A program made the position numbers and the translations under genes. DNA of 64,000 nucleotides from Paracoccaceae bacterium (GTDB lineage Bacteria; Pseudomonadota; Alphaproteobacteria; Rhodobacterales; Rhodobacteraceae), in contig WKFI01000011.1 of assembly GCA_014872875.1 (NCBI GenBank), positions 372,001-436,000 of the forward strand, in the 5' to 3' direction. Below the pieces are notes generated by a model. That model was not told the DNA's origin. It saw only the letters and a list, made by a program, of their open reading frames with translations, and ran no database searches. Below, in pieces: positions 8,828 to 18,132 of this stretch. Numbering within the stretch: position 1 is the first letter of the stretch; each line of letters opens with the position of its first letter.

Positions 8828-8862
8828 AAAAAAACGGGGCCCGGCAATTTGGGCCGGACCCC
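8828..8862 (-). terminator. Intrinsic terminator or attenuator between phnD and phnE
   Basis: Read on the minus strand: GGGGTCCGGC, loop CCAAATT, GCCGGGCCCC, then G and seven T. All ten pairs form, counting one G-U. It lies 19 nt after the phnD stop, inside the transport operon, so it should stop part of the transcripts and favour the binding protein. Confidence 0.8.
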
Positions 8863-8880
8863 GCATCTTTGGTACTGAAA

Positions 8881-9789
8881 TCAGTTGGACTTCAATTTGC
8901 GGGCTTCAATGATAACTTCGTAGGCGTCATGGCCGATCGGCTGGACACCCTTGGCTTCCCCAGACAGGACACCATAGGCGCAGTCCGGGTCCATCGACGG
9001 CAGCGACGCCATCAGAGCCGTGAACTTAACCTTGACGTCTTCAGGCAGAGCCTTGCGCAAAACAATCGGTCCTTCCGGGATTGGCTTGGATTCCCAGATC
9101 TTGACCAGGTCGTTCATATCCACCAAGCCAGCATCCACAGCCCGGCGCAAGGCTCCGGAGTTGTAGCCATCTTCCCAATCTCCAAGGCCATCGGCCCAGG
9201 TTACGCCACCATCCACATCACCATTGTTCACGGCGACGATGGTCTGTTCGTGACCGCCGGTGAACTTGACTTCACCGAAGTAATCGCCGGATGTCATGGT
9301 CGCATCGATGGCTTCGGGGATTTCGATCGACGGGATCAGGAAGCCGCTGGTCGAGTTCGGATCACCAAATCCGAAAACCTTACCCTTCATGTCTTCGAGC
9401 GAATTGATGCCGCTGTCCTTGCGGGCAAAACCGATCGAATAGTAGCCATACCCGCCATCGGCGTTGACTTTTACCAAGATCGGTTCGACCGCTTCCGGAT
9501 CCGAAAGATAGGTTTTGGCATAGCCGCTTGCGCCCAGCCAGGCCATGTCGATGGTGCCACCCAACAAACCTTGGATCACGCCGTTGTAGTCAGCGGGTGC
9601 AAACAATTTGGTCGGGACACCCAGCAGCGCCTCGGTCTTTTCGCGCAGGCATTCGTTGTTGTTCAGGCGATCCTGTGCGTTCTCACCGCCCAAAAGGCCG
9701 ATGCGAAATTCGCTGATGGTGTTTTCCTGTGCCAGAACCGGGGCGGTCAAGGCTGTGGTCGCGACGATGGCAGCGATCAGGTTTTTCAT
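8881..9789 (-). CDS. phnD: Phosphonate-binding periplasmic protein PhnD
   Basis: Substrate-binding protein of the phosphonate importer, 302 residues. The N terminus is a Sec signal peptide (MKNLIAAIVATTALTAPVLAQ) with a likely cleavage after ALA. The body has the PhnD/TauA-like features IGLLGGENAQDRLN, MAWLGASGYAKTYL and FGFGDPNSTSGFLIPS. It is flanked by phnC and phnE. Binds phosphonates (2-aminoethylphosphonate, methylphosphonate or similar; specificity not deducible) in the periplasm. Confidence 0.95.
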   Translation of the reverse strand: MKNLIAAIVATTALTAPVLAQENTISEFRIGLLGGENAQDRLNNNECLREKTEALLGVPTKLFAPADYNGVIQGLLGGTIDMAWLGASGYAKTYLSDPEAVEPILVKVNADGGYGYYSIGFARKDSGINSLEDMKGKVFGFGDPNSTSGFLIPSIEIPEAIDATMTSGDYFGEVKFTGGHEQTIVAVNNGDVDGGVTWADGLGDWEDGYNSGALRRAVDAGLVDMNDLVKIWESKPIPEGPIVLRKALPEDVKVKFTALMASLPSMDPDCAYGVLSGEAKGVQPIGHDAYEVIIEARKLKSN

Positions 9790-9857
9790 GGGTATTGCAC
9801 TCCGATTGGTTAAGTCCCGGCCCCGTTGCAGGCCACCGGGGAGAGAGAAGAAAAGAG

Positions 9858-10682
9858 TTACTCGGCAGGTTGAACAGCCCGCGTTGCAGCGGCGTCCTGT
9901 GCTTCCAGTGTCTCGATTTCCGTCGAGGTTGCCGCTTCGGAAAAATCGGTCCCTGCGCCATAGATTTCACGCGCCACACCTGTGGTCAGCTGTTCCGGCA
10001 GGCCATCGAACACGATCCGCCCATCCCGCATCCCGACAACGCGGTCGCAATACCGGCGCGCGGTATCCAATGTGTGCAGGTTGGCAATGACCGTGCGCCC
10101 ATCTTCTTCGTGAATGCGGCGCAACGCCTCCATCACGGTCTGAGCGTTCATAGGATCGAGCGAGGCAATCGGTTCATCCGCCAGGATAACTCTTGGATCC
10201 TGCATCAACGCTCGCGCAATCGCGACGCGCTGCTGCTGGCCTCCCGATAGCGCCTCGGCCCGCTTTGCCGCGTGCTCCGCAATGCCCAACCGGTCCAGAA
10301 TGTCGATGGCCTGGTGGATGTCCTCCATTGGAAAGAGGTTGAACATCGTCGCAAAGGTCGACCGACGGTTCAGCGTCCCGTGCAGCACATTCGACACCAC
10401 GTCCATGCGAGGCACCAGATTGAACTGTTGGAAGATCATTGCGCACTCGGATTGCCAGGCCCGCTTTTCGCGCCCCTTCAACCCGGTCACATCCCGGCCC
10501 TCGAACAGGATCCGCCCTTCAGTTGCGTCCTCAAGACGGTTCACCATCCGCAAAAGCGTCGATTTCCCCGCGCCCGAGCGACCGATGATGCCGATCATAC
10601 AAGGCTTGTCCACGTCCAAAGTGGCGGTATCTACCGCAGTTTTGTCCCCGAACCGTTTCGTCAGTTTGTCTATGCGCAGCAC
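9858..10682 (-). CDS. phnC: Phosphonate ABC transporter ATP-binding protein PhnC
   Basis: ATPase driving phosphonate import. The 274-residue protein has Walker A GRSGAGKS (34-41), the Q-loop segment FQQFNLV, signature LSGGQQQR and Walker B VILADEP. It opens the minus-strand operon phnC-phnD-phnE-phnE-transferase and is preceded by a three-unit Pho box, so it is expected to respond to phosphate starvation through PhoB. Confidence 0.95.
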   Translation of the reverse strand: MLRIDKLTKRFGDKTAVDTATLDVDKPCMIGIIGRSGAGKSTLLRMVNRLEDATEGRILFEGRDVTGLKGREKRAWQSECAMIFQQFNLVPRMDVVSNVLHGTLNRRSTFATMFNLFPMEDIHQAIDILDRLGIAEHAAKRAEALSGGQQQRVAIARALMQDPRVILADEPIASLDPMNAQTVMEALRRIHEEDGRTVIANLHTLDTARRYCDRVVGMRDGRIVFDGLPEQLTTGVAREIYGAGTDFSEAATSTEIETLEAQDAAATRAVQPAE

Positions 10683-10735
10683 GTGCCACCCCCGGATCTT
10701 TCCGCGCTTGCCTAAGTCGTGGTTTCAAACGGGGT

Positions 10736-10764
10736 GTGACAGGGCAGTGAAAGTTTTGTGACGC
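10736..10764 (-). promoter_or_regulatory. Pho box with three repeats upstream of phnC
   Basis: On the minus strand three heptamers follow at an exact 11-nt period: GCGTCAC (10764-10758), CTTTCAC (10753-10747), CTGTCAC (10742-10736), with 4-nt spacers. This fits the PhoB consensus CTGTCAT-N4-CTGTCAT. It is 54 nt upstream of the phnC start, in the shared region with rpe. Confidence 0.8.
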
Positions 10765-10859
10765 GGCAGGAGCGCGAAATGACACCCATTCGCCCTATCG
10801 CAACAGTCAAAGAGCGTCTATATGCCCCTCAACCCGCTGCCACGTGAAGGAAGACCCAG

Positions 10860-11549
10860 ATGTCCTTTGACCGTTCCATCAAGATCGCCCCCTCCATCCT
10901 CTCTGCCGATTTTGCCAATTTCGGGCAGGAGATTCAGGCCATCGAACAGCAAGGCGCCGACTGGGTGCATGTCGATGTGATGGACGGGCATTTCGTCCCC
11001 AACCTCACTTTCGGCCCGATGGCGGTCAAGGCGTTCCGCCCGCATGTCAAAACGGTGATGGACGTCCACCTGATGATCGCACCGGTTGATCCCTATATCG
11101 ACGCCTATGCGGATGCAGGTGCGGACGTTCTGACGGCCCATGTCGAGGCCGGCCCGCATATCCACCGAACACTGCAGGCCATTCGCGGTGCTGGCATGAA
11201 GGCGGGTGTTGCCCTTAACCCGGGCACCCCAGCCGAGGCCGTGGCCCATCTGCTGGATCTCACCGACCTGGTTTGTGTGATGACCGTGAACCCGGGCTTT
11301 GGCGGGCAGAAATTCATCGACATGACCGCCAAGATCCGCCGCCTGCGCGAGATGATCGGCGACCGACCCATTCATATTGAAATCGATGGCGGTGTTGACC
11401 CGAATACGGCACCGATGGTGGCCAAGGCCGGTGCCGACGTCCTGGTTGCAGGCTCTGCCGTTTTCCGCGGGGGTTCTGTTTCCGACCCGGCACCCTATGG
11501 CGAAAACATCCGCAACATTCGCACCGCGGCTCAAAGCAGCTGGGCCTGA
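10860..11549 (+). CDS. rpe: Ribulose-phosphate 3-epimerase
   Basis: Interconverts ribulose 5-phosphate and xylulose 5-phosphate in the pentose phosphate pathway. The 229-residue TIM barrel has the family signatures IAPSILSADFA, HVDVMDGHFVPNLTFGP, DVHLMI, MTVNPGFGGQKF and EIDGGV, with the metal-binding Asp and His residues in place. Good AGGAAG ribosome site before the ATG. It is a stand-alone housekeeping gene, divergent from phnC, and unrelated to the phosphonate operon except for the shared upstream region. Confidence 0.97.
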   Translation: MSFDRSIKIAPSILSADFANFGQEIQAIEQQGADWVHVDVMDGHFVPNLTFGPMAVKAFRPHVKTVMDVHLMIAPVDPYIDAYADAGADVLTAHVEAGPHIHRTLQAIRGAGMKAGVALNPGTPAEAVAHLLDLTDLVCVMTVNPGFGGQKFIDMTAKIRRLREMIGDRPIHIEIDGGVDPNTAPMVAKAGADVLVAGSAVFRGGSVSDPAPYGENIRNIRTAAQSSWA

Positions 11550-11745
11550 GCAAGTCCAAAGCTGGGGGACCAATCCCCCAGCCCCCAGTCCCCAACCTAG
11601 TGTCAGCCAGTTGAAACTGCGCGGCGACGCTCCTTCATTCACTTTGCGAAAAAACTCCGGGGTGAATGCGCCCAACGGCGCAGAGGGGCAGCGCCCCTCA
11701 CTCAACCCACAAAACGCGGCACAGCGGCACGGTTTGGCAACGGCA
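11550..11745. repeat. Convergent intergenic region with three hairpins
   Basis: The 196 nt between rpe and the acyl-CoA synthetase gene hold perfect stems GCTGGGGGA-CCAA-TCCCCCAGC (11561-11582), TGCGCC-CAAC-GGCGCA (11667-11682) and GAGGGGC-AGC-GCCCCTC (11683-11699). The block GCGCCCAACG resembles the core of the element pair around 33762 and 34559. No T-run follows, so these are more likely repeat elements than classic terminators. Confidence 0.6.
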
Positions 11746-13239
11746 TCACCCGTCCAGACGTTCGGCAAAGTGCTCCAATAGCTTGTGTTTGAGAATCTTG
11801 CCCGTTGGTGCGGCGGGCAGATCTGCTGCCATGACAATATGTGACGGGCGTTTGTACCCTGCGAGTTGCCCCGCCACAAAGGCGCGCAGTTCCTCGGCAT
11901 CCGGCACATCCCCATCGGCCACCTGGACAAAGGCCAGAACTTCCTCGTCGCCCTTCATCCTCCGCCCGATCACGGCGGCCTGGACCACCTGCGGATGCGC
12001 GTTCAGCGCGGCTTCGACCTCGGGCGGGAAAACGTTGAAGCCGCCGTGAATGATCAATTCCTTGGACCGGCCTTCGATGTGAAGCAGCCCCTGATCATCG
12101 AACCGGCCCATGTCCCCAGTTCGCATCCAACCCTCCGGCTCCAGCACTTTCGCGGTTTCATCAGGGTTGCGATAATAGCCAAGCATCACATTCGCACCCC
12201 GCGCCAGAACCTCACCCAGCCCGTCGCCGCCACCCGGCACGTCCTCGTCCAACCTGACTTCGACGCCTGGCAAGGGCGGTCCAACTGAAACATCGGGAAC
12301 TCCGATCGAGTAACTGGTCGCACAAATCCCGGCGGTGGTTTCGGTCATGCCGTATCCGTTCTGCACCGCTACGCCGTAAAACGCCTCAGCACGTGCTTTC
12401 CAGTCCGGATCCAGCGGTGCCGCACCGGACGAGACATAGCGCAGCGTGTCGCTCTGCAAACGGTCGAACCCCTGTTCCTTGGTGTATTGCATCAACAGCG
12501 CATGCATCTGCGGTACTGCAGACAAAAGGGTTACGCCACTGCGCAGTGCCTCGTACAATTTGGCCGCCGTGAAGCGGGCCTCCAGCCGAACCGGGGCACC
12601 CACGTGAACAGCAGCCGTGATAACTGAAGCAAGACCAAACACATGTGTTGTCGGCAACACTCCGTAGATCACGTCCTTCGGTGTCATCCCCCGCAATTCG
12701 GCCGAGGTCCGGCCACCAAAGCGCAGATTGCCATGAGTCAACATGACACCCTTGGGATCGCCCGTCGTCCCGGTTGTATAGAGCAGAACCGCCACTTCTT
12801 CGGGTGCGTCCGGATCACTGACCCCAGTTTCGGCCAGATGCATTTGCCCAAAACGTCCGCTGATTTCCCTGGCCTGAAACCACTCCGCGTGGCTCTGGGC
12901 GTCCGGGGAAACTGAAGTGGTCAGCAAGACTGCTGCAGGCGTGGCATGGCGCTGGATCCGCTCGATCTCGCTCCGTGTCTGACGTGCATTGACCGGCACG
13001 GCGACTGCACCCATCCGGTAGCAGGCAAAAAGCGCCGCCACCTTGGGGCAGCAGTTTTCGGACAGGATCAGAACCCGGTCGCCCGTTTGCACACCGGCCC
13101 CTTCTAGTCGGGCCATCAGATCCAGACTGGCGCGATCCAGATCCGCATAGGTCCAAGCCAAGCCAGTGCTATCAGAAAAAGCCGGATATTCAGGCCGGGT
13201 TTCGACCTGATGCCGCAGCAGATCTTCCACTCTCTCCAT
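11746..13239 (-). CDS. Acyl-CoA synthetase (AMP-forming), long-chain or aromatic acid type
   Basis: ANL-superfamily ligase that activates a carboxylic acid with ATP and CoA. Over 497 residues it shows the P-loop YTTGTTGDPKGVMLTHGN, the A5 segment QNGYGMTETT, the A7/A8 segment GWMRTGDMGRFDDQGLLHIEGR and the C-terminal lysine in APTGKILKHKL. A TTG further upstream (13287) is possible, but the ATG at 13239 has a clear GGGAGGGG site 6 nt away. It ends the minus-strand catabolic block and probably loads the substrate for the dehydrogenases upstream. Chain specificity cannot be read from the sequence. Confidence 0.87.
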   Translation of the reverse strand: MERVEDLLRHQVETRPEYPAFSDSTGLAWTYADLDRASLDLMARLEGAGVQTGDRVLILSENCCPKVAALFACYRMGAVAVPVNARQTRSEIERIQRHATPAAVLLTTSVSPDAQSHAEWFQAREISGRFGQMHLAETGVSDPDAPEEVAVLLYTTGTTGDPKGVMLTHGNLRFGGRTSAELRGMTPKDVIYGVLPTTHVFGLASVITAAVHVGAPVRLEARFTAAKLYEALRSGVTLLSAVPQMHALLMQYTKEQGFDRLQSDTLRYVSSGAAPLDPDWKARAEAFYGVAVQNGYGMTETTAGICATSYSIGVPDVSVGPPLPGVEVRLDEDVPGGGDGLGEVLARGANVMLGYYRNPDETAKVLEPEGWMRTGDMGRFDDQGLLHIEGRSKELIIHGGFNVFPPEVEAALNAHPQVVQAAVIGRRMKGDEEVLAFVQVADGDVPDAEELRAFVAGQLAGYKRPSHIVMAADLPAAPTGKILKHKLLEHFAERLDG

Positions 13240-13283
13240 CCTGTGCCCCTCCCAAGGCGTCTGCTGTCCCGCGACTTGCTGGT

Positions 13284-14060
13284 TCAAGTGAACTTTGGTG
13301 GACGCTTCTCCAGAAATGCGGCAATGCCTTCGGCCGCCTCCTCCCCTCCGGCCGCGGCCGCCATCGCGTCCCGCTCAGCGTCCAATTGTGCCGCTTCCTC
13401 CCGCTCATACGCAGTGGCCACGAGCCTGCGGATCACCCGTTGTGCCTGGCGCGGTCCCTGGGCCAAGCGATCGGCCAGTGCCTGAGCCTTACCTAGGACC
13501 TGATCCGTTGGAGCAACCGCATTCACCGCGCCAAGCGTCAACAGCTGTTCGGCCGTCACAGGGCGCGCCAGAAGACACATGTCCATCGCCAGAGGACGTG
13601 GCAACATTCTTGCCAAGGAGGCGGTCAGCCCCGCATCGGGTACCAGACCAGCCTTGACATAGGCCGCTGTGAACTTGGCACCTTCTTCGGCCACGATAAG
13701 ATCGCAGGCCAACGCCAAAGAGGCTCCGGCCCCCGCCGCTCCGCCATCGACAGCCGCGATAACGGGAACCGGGCAGGCTCGGATCCCGCGGATCAGGTCA
13801 TGCAACAGATCCACCTTGTCGCGCCGTTCCGCCTCGGTCAGTTTGCGCCGGTCGATCAGCACGTTCAAATCGCCCCCGGCGCAAAAAAAGCCACCTTCAG
13901 AGGTCAGCAGAACCGCCCGGATCCGATCTTCCCGCGCCAGATCCAGCGCAGTGTTGATCGCCCCATAAAGATCTTCGGACAACGCCCCGCGACGCGCAGC
14001 GTTCATGTTGACCACAACGGCCCGGTCACCCTGATCTTCCATCCGTGCCAGAGCGGTCAT
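13284..14060 (-). CDS. Enoyl-CoA hydratase/isomerase family protein
   Basis: Crotonase-fold protein of 258 residues. The oxyanion-hole segments FFCAGGDLN (about residue 60) and DGGAAGAGASLALACDL (about 105-120) are present, and the C terminus EGIAAFLEKRPPKF is typical of PaaG/isomerase-type crotonases. It overlaps the thioesterase gene by 4 nt. It likely hydrates or isomerises an enoyl-CoA made by the two neighbouring acyl-CoA dehydrogenases. Substrate unknown. Confidence 0.88.
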   Translation of the reverse strand: MTALARMEDQGDRAVVVNMNAARRGALSEDLYGAINTALDLAREDRIRAVLLTSEGGFFCAGGDLNVLIDRRKLTEAERRDKVDLLHDLIRGIRACPVPVIAAVDGGAAGAGASLALACDLIVAEEGAKFTAAYVKAGLVPDAGLTASLARMLPRPLAMDMCLLARPVTAEQLLTLGAVNAVAPTDQVLGKAQALADRLAQGPRQAQRVIRRLVATAYEREEAAQLDAERDAMAAAAGGEEAAEGIAAFLEKRPPKFT

Positions 14061-14476
14061 GCGCGGATCCTTTTGAAGATCCCGCTTGCGGTGGCCAGCA
14101 TCTGGCCTTCGGCGTCGCGCAACTCACCATTCACATAGGCGATGGACTTGCCGCCGCCCGCAGACTTTGCCGTCGCCGTCACACGGCCTGCCCGCCCGGC
14201 TCCGACATAGTTGATGTTCAACGACACGGTGACCAGCTTGGCATGATCCACCGGATCGAAGTAATGCGACGCCGTGTTGCCACAGACCACGTCCAGAAGG
14301 GTCGCCACCATGCCGCCATGCAGAATGCCATGCCGGTTGAGATGTCTCGGTTCCAGATCCAGCGTAACCGTGCACTCCCCCGTGTCCCGATCCAAGCGGG
14401 TCTTATAGCCAACCATCTGTTGGCAACCGGGGTCTTCGATACGGCGAATAACGTCCGCGTCAGGCGCTGAGGGCAA
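14057..14476 (-). CDS. PaaI-type hotdog thioesterase
   Basis: Acyl-CoA thioesterase of the hotdog fold with the motif HGILHGGMVATLLDVVCG, in which Asp is the likely catalytic residue, followed by VSLNINYVGAGRAG. No ATG is available. TTG at 14476 lies 7 nt after a GGAG and overlaps the upstream dehydrogenase gene by 17 nt; a second TTG at 14509 would add 11 residues. The start is therefore uncertain. It may rescue CoA from dead-end thioesters of this catabolic block. Confidence 0.8.
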   Translation of the reverse strand: MPSAPDADVIRRIEDPGCQQMVGYKTRLDRDTGECTVTLDLEPRHLNRHGILHGGMVATLLDVVCGNTASHYFDPVDHAKLVTVSLNINYVGAGRAGRVTATAKSAGGGKSIAYVNGELRDAEGQMLATASGIFKRIRA

Positions 14477-15590
14477 TGAACTGCTCCAGGTGGTGGTCGG
14501 TATCTCCAAACCGATGATCGCTCATCACGATACGTTTGGCGATGTGGGCCAGCTCGTATTCCTGCGTCATGGCAATGCCGCCATGCATCTGAATCGTATC
14601 CTCGGCCACCAGACGACCGGCCCGCCCGATCAGGTTGCGCGCAGCGGCAACATTCAGATCCCGCATTCTTGCATCGCCCTCCAGATGGCCAGCCGCGTTG
14701 ATCACGGCAGATCGTGCCTGTTCCAGTTCGATCCACAGGTCCGCCATCCGGTGTTGCAGGACTTGGAAAGTCCCGATGGGCCTCCCGAATTGCTGGCGGG
14801 TCAACAGATAGCCGCGGGTAAGTTCCGTTGCCGTCTCCATTGCCCCCAGCGCTTCGGCCGCCAATGCGACCGAGGCCGCAGACACCCTCTCGGCAATCGC
14901 CGAATAAGCCGCGCCAGGCGCGCCCAAACGTGCGCTCTCTGGCAGGCTGACCTGATCCAGATCGACCTCCGCCGCACGTCCACCGGCCAGCAAAGGATAT
15001 CCCCGCACAGAAACACCGGCTGCATCGCGCGGCACGAGGAACAGTGAGATCCCGTCCTCGTCCCCCGCTTCACCGCTTTCTCGGGCAGACACGACCAGAA
15101 TCTCGGCAGCCTCAGCATTGGCGACAACCGCCTTGCGTCCGGTCAAGGTCACACCACCGTCTTCTGCGGTCACCGAAGTTGCGACATGGTTCAGGTCGTA
15201 ACGCCCGCCCGGCTCGGAATGGGCAAAGGCCAGGTGCAGATCACCCGCGATCACCCGTTCGACAAGGCTCTGTTGATCCGCGTCCCCCAAGGCTGCAATC
15301 AGGCCGCCGCCCAAAATGGCGGTATCCAACAACGGCTCCACCACACCTGCGCGGCCCAGCTCTTCGAACACGGTGGTGACGTCAAACCCGGCGCCGCCAA
15401 AGCCCCCCTGTTCTTCGGTGAACAGGGCACCGATCACACCCAGTTCAGCCAATTGATCCCAGATCTCGGTCGAAAGTCCCGCGTCACTGTCGATGATCTT
15501 GTTGCGTACCTCGGTCGTATAGCGATCCGAGAGGAACCGGCGCAGGCTGTCCTGCAACATCTGGCGGGTTTCGGTCAGTTCGAAATTCAT
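14460..15590 (-). CDS. Acyl-CoA dehydrogenase family protein (short)
   Basis: FAD-dependent acyl-CoA dehydrogenase of 376 residues, MNFELTETRQMLQDSLRRFL at the N terminus and TRGYLLTRQQFGRPIGTFQVLQHR in the C-terminal FAD-binding domain, ending in a TIQMHGGIAMTQEYELAH segment. The pair of one short and one long acyl-CoA dehydrogenase encoded side by side is the pattern of heteromeric enzymes acting on steroid side chains, phthalate-like acids or other bulky acyl-CoAs; pairing here is inferred. It overlaps the next dehydrogenase gene by 4 nt. Confidence 0.88.
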   Translation of the reverse strand: MNFELTETRQMLQDSLRRFLSDRYTTEVRNKIIDSDAGLSTEIWDQLAELGVIGALFTEEQGGFGGAGFDVTTVFEELGRAGVVEPLLDTAILGGGLIAALGDADQQSLVERVIAGDLHLAFAHSEPGGRYDLNHVATSVTAEDGGVTLTGRKAVVANAEAAEILVVSARESGEAGDEDGISLFLVPRDAAGVSVRGYPLLAGGRAAEVDLDQVSLPESARLGAPGAAYSAIAERVSAASVALAAEALGAMETATELTRGYLLTRQQFGRPIGTFQVLQHRMADLWIELEQARSAVINAAGHLEGDARMRDLNVAAARNLIGRAGRLVAEDTIQMHGGIAMTQEYELAHIAKRIVMSDHRFGDTDHHLEQFIALSA

Positions 15591-16786
15591 GCCCCACCTC
15601 CCAGTTTGACCTTGGCAATGATGTTGCGCTGGATTTCGTTCGAGCCGCCAAAGATCGACAGCTTACGATTGTTGAAATACTGCGCCCCGACGTGATCAGC
15701 GCCCTCGGGTCCGATTGGCGGCTCGTTGCCCCCTTCCACAGCTTCAGACGCAAAGGGCATGGCATAGATCCCCGCCGCCCGGCGGGCGAGATCATTGATC
15801 TCCTGCCGAATTATGGTTCCCTTGACCTTGAGCATCGAGCTTTCGACCCCTGGCGCCTGCCCGCTGGCCGCCCGGGAAATGATCCTCAGATTGGTGGTTG
15901 CCATTGCCATCAGATCAATCTCGGCCCGCGCCAGCCGCGCGGCAAAATGCGGGTTCTCGATCAGCGGCCGACCACCTGACATTTCCGCTCGCGCCATGCG
16001 TTTGACCGCATCGAGCCCGGCCTGCGAAAACCCGACCCCGGCGATGTTCGTGCGTTCGTGGGTCAGCAGATACTTGGCATATGTCCAACCCTTGTTCTCT
16101 TCCCCTACAAGGTTTTCGACCGGCACGCGGACGTCGGTGAACCAAACCTCGTTCACCTCATGTGTGCCGTCCAACAGGATGATCGGGCGCACTTCGATAC
16201 CCGGCGTGTCCATGTCGATCAGCAGGAACGAGATCCCTTCCTGCTGTTTCGCATCCGGGTCGGTGCGTACAAGGCAGAAGATCCAGTTGGCGTATTGCCC
16301 CAGCGTCGTCCAAGTTTTCTGGCCGTTCACAACGTAATGATCACCGTCGCGCACCGCCTTGGTCTTGAGCGAGGCCAGATCCGAGCCCGCACCCGGTTCC
16401 GAATAGCCCTGGCACCACCAGTCCTCACCAGACAGGATCCGCGGGAGGTAATAATCCTGCTGCGCCTTCGAGCCAAACTTCTGCAAGACCGGCCCCAACA
16501 TCGTCAAACCAAAAGGAACAATGCGTGGCGCATGGGCACGACAGCATTCTTCTTCGAAGATATGACGTTGCACGGCGTTCCATTCACAACCGCCAAATTC
16601 CCGAGGCCAGTTGGGCGCCAGCCAGCCCTGTTCATTCAGGATGGCGTGCCAACGGTCGTGACCGTCCTTACCCAAACTGCGTCCTTCACGCACGGCGTCG
16701 GACATCTCCTTGGGCAGTTTCTCCTCCAGAAACGCTCGCACTTCATCGCGAAAGGCCAGTTCGTCGGCGTTATAGCTCAAGTCCAT
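15587..16786 (-). CDS. Acyl-CoA dehydrogenase family protein (long)
   Basis: Second acyl-CoA dehydrogenase, 399 residues, with the FAD/substrate signatures WWCQGYSEPGAGSDLASLKTKAVRDG and GQKTWTTLGQYANWIF, and FGGSNEIQRNIIAKVKLG at the C terminus, where the Glu-Ile-Gln-Arg segment sits. The ATG at 16786 has a GGGAGGA site; in-frame sequence further upstream runs through an intergenic repeat and is rejected. Together with the short copy it would introduce the double bond hydrated by the enoyl-CoA hydratase. Confidence 0.9.
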   Translation of the reverse strand: MDLSYNADELAFRDEVRAFLEEKLPKEMSDAVREGRSLGKDGHDRWHAILNEQGWLAPNWPREFGGCEWNAVQRHIFEEECCRAHAPRIVPFGLTMLGPVLQKFGSKAQQDYYLPRILSGEDWWCQGYSEPGAGSDLASLKTKAVRDGDHYVVNGQKTWTTLGQYANWIFCLVRTDPDAKQQEGISFLLIDMDTPGIEVRPIILLDGTHEVNEVWFTDVRVPVENLVGEENKGWTYAKYLLTHERTNIAGVGFSQAGLDAVKRMARAEMSGGRPLIENPHFAARLARAEIDLMAMATTNLRIISRAASGQAPGVESSMLKVKGTIIRQEINDLARRAAGIYAMPFASEAVEGGNEPPIGPEGADHVGAQYFNNRKLSIFGGSNEIQRNIIAKVKLGGGA

Positions 16787-16814
16787 GCGGTTCCTCCCAG
16801 ACGACATGTTGAAT

Positions 16815-16859
16815 GCGAGGCTCTGCCTCGCGCTCCGGGATATTTCTGGCCAGATGAAG
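16815..16859. repeat. Dispersed hairpin-plus-tail repeat, copy 1
   Basis: Hairpin GCGAGGC-TCT-GCCTCGC (16815-16831) followed by the tail GGGATATTTCTGGCCAGATG within 16833-16859. The same layout recurs at 34614, 38880 and 42905. It lies between two catabolic genes. Confidence 0.7.
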
Positions 16860-16956
16860 TACGCGTCCCGTATCTTCTTCTGGTTCGAAACATCCCGAGG
16901 TTGAGGCCCAATGCGGGCCCCAAGGATTTTGTGACGGGCGACGCCCCTTGGACAGA

Positions 16957-18132
16957 TCAGAAGATCTCGAACAGGCCGGCTGCGCCCATGCCGCCGCCGA
17001 TGCACATGGTGACAACGCCCAGTTTCGCACCGCGCCGTTTGCCTTCCAGCAGCAAGTGCCCAGCCAAGCGCGCACCTGTCATGCCGAAAGGATGGCCGAT
17101 TGCGATAGAGCCGCCGTTAACATTGTATTTCTCGGGATCAATTCCCAAGCGGTCACGGGAATAAAGACACTGGCTGGCAAAAGCCTCGTTCAGTTCCCAC
17201 AAATCAATGTCGTCAACACTTAGCCCGTGGCGTTCCAGCAGGCGCGGCACGGCGAAGACCGGGCCGATGCCCATTTCGTCCGGCTCGCACCCGGCGACCG
17301 CGAACCCTTTGAACGCGCCCAGCGGTTCAAGCCCGCGCTTTTCTGCCTCGCCCGCCTCCATCACAACCAGTGCCGCCGCACCATCGCTCAGCTGCGAAGC
17401 ATTGCCAGCGGTGATGAAATTACCCTCGCCGCGCACTGGATCCAGACCCGCCAGACCTTCAATCGTTGTGTTCGGCCGGTTGCATTCATCGCGATCCACG
17501 GTGACTTCGTGCATCGAAATCTCACCGCTTTCCTTGTCCTTCACAGCCATGGTGGTCGCCATTGGCACGATCTCATCGGCGAATTTCCCGGCCTCCTGCG
17601 CCGCCGCCATGCGCTGCTGGCTGAGCAAGGAGTATTCGTCCTGATACTCCCGGCTCAGCCCATAGCGCTGTGCCACGATGTCGGCTGTTTCGATCATCGC
17701 CATGTAGATCGCAGGCTTGTGTTCCTGAATCCACGCTTCAGGCGCGGACCGGGCTTTGGGCTGTACCATCGAGATGCTTTCGACACCCCCTGCTACCATC
17801 GGGCCAGCGCCCTCCTGAGTGATCGCATTGGCTGCCAACGCAATGGTCTGCAGACCGGACGAGCAGAACCGGTTCACCGTCATGCCGGAAGCGGTAATCG
17901 GCAGGCCAGCGCGAATGGCAATCTGACGGCCGATATTGCTGCCGGTCTCGCCTTCCGGGAAGCCGCAGCCGATGATGCAATCCTCGATCTCGGACCCGTC
18001 CAGACCGGCCCGTTCCACAGCGGCACTGACCGCATGACCGCCCATGGTCGCGCCATGGGTGACATTGAACGATCCGCGAAAGGATTTTGCCAGCCCGGTC
18101 CGGGCGGTTGAGACAATTACGGCTTGTTTCAT
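16957..18132 (-). CDS. Acetyl-CoA C-acyltransferase (thiolase)
   Basis: Degradative thiolase of 391 residues that cleaves 3-oxoacyl-CoA with CoA. Catalytic residues are visible: Cys90 in NRFCSSG, His347 in GHPFG and Cys377 in MCIGGG. Start: the ATG at 18132 overlaps the stop of the upstream multifunctional gene (TGATG); a GTG one codon earlier is an alternative. With the upstream hydratase/dehydrogenase it forms a FadA/FadB-type pair and completes beta-oxidation in this block. Confidence 0.92.
   Translation of the reverse strand: MKQAVIVSTARTGLAKSFRGSFNVTHGATMGGHAVSAAVERAGLDGSEIEDCIIGCGFPEGETGSNIGRQIAIRAGLPITASGMTVNRFCSSGLQTIALAANAITQEGAGPMVAGGVESISMVQPKARSAPEAWIQEHKPAIYMAMIETADIVAQRYGLSREYQDEYSLLSQQRMAAAQEAGKFADEIVPMATTMAVKDKESGEISMHEVTVDRDECNRPNTTIEGLAGLDPVRGEGNFITAGNASQLSDGAAALVVMEAGEAEKRGLEPLGAFKGFAVAGCEPDEMGIGPVFAVPRLLERHGLSVDDIDLWELNEAFASQCLYSRDRLGIDPEKYNVNGGSIAIGHPFGMTGARLAGHLLLEGKRRGAKLGVVTMCIGGGMGAAGLFEIF

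Noticed and set aside
16787-17005. N-terminal extension of the long acyl-CoA dehydrogenase
   Set aside because: The extra 73 residues translate an intergenic repeat; ATG 16786 has a strong ribosome site.
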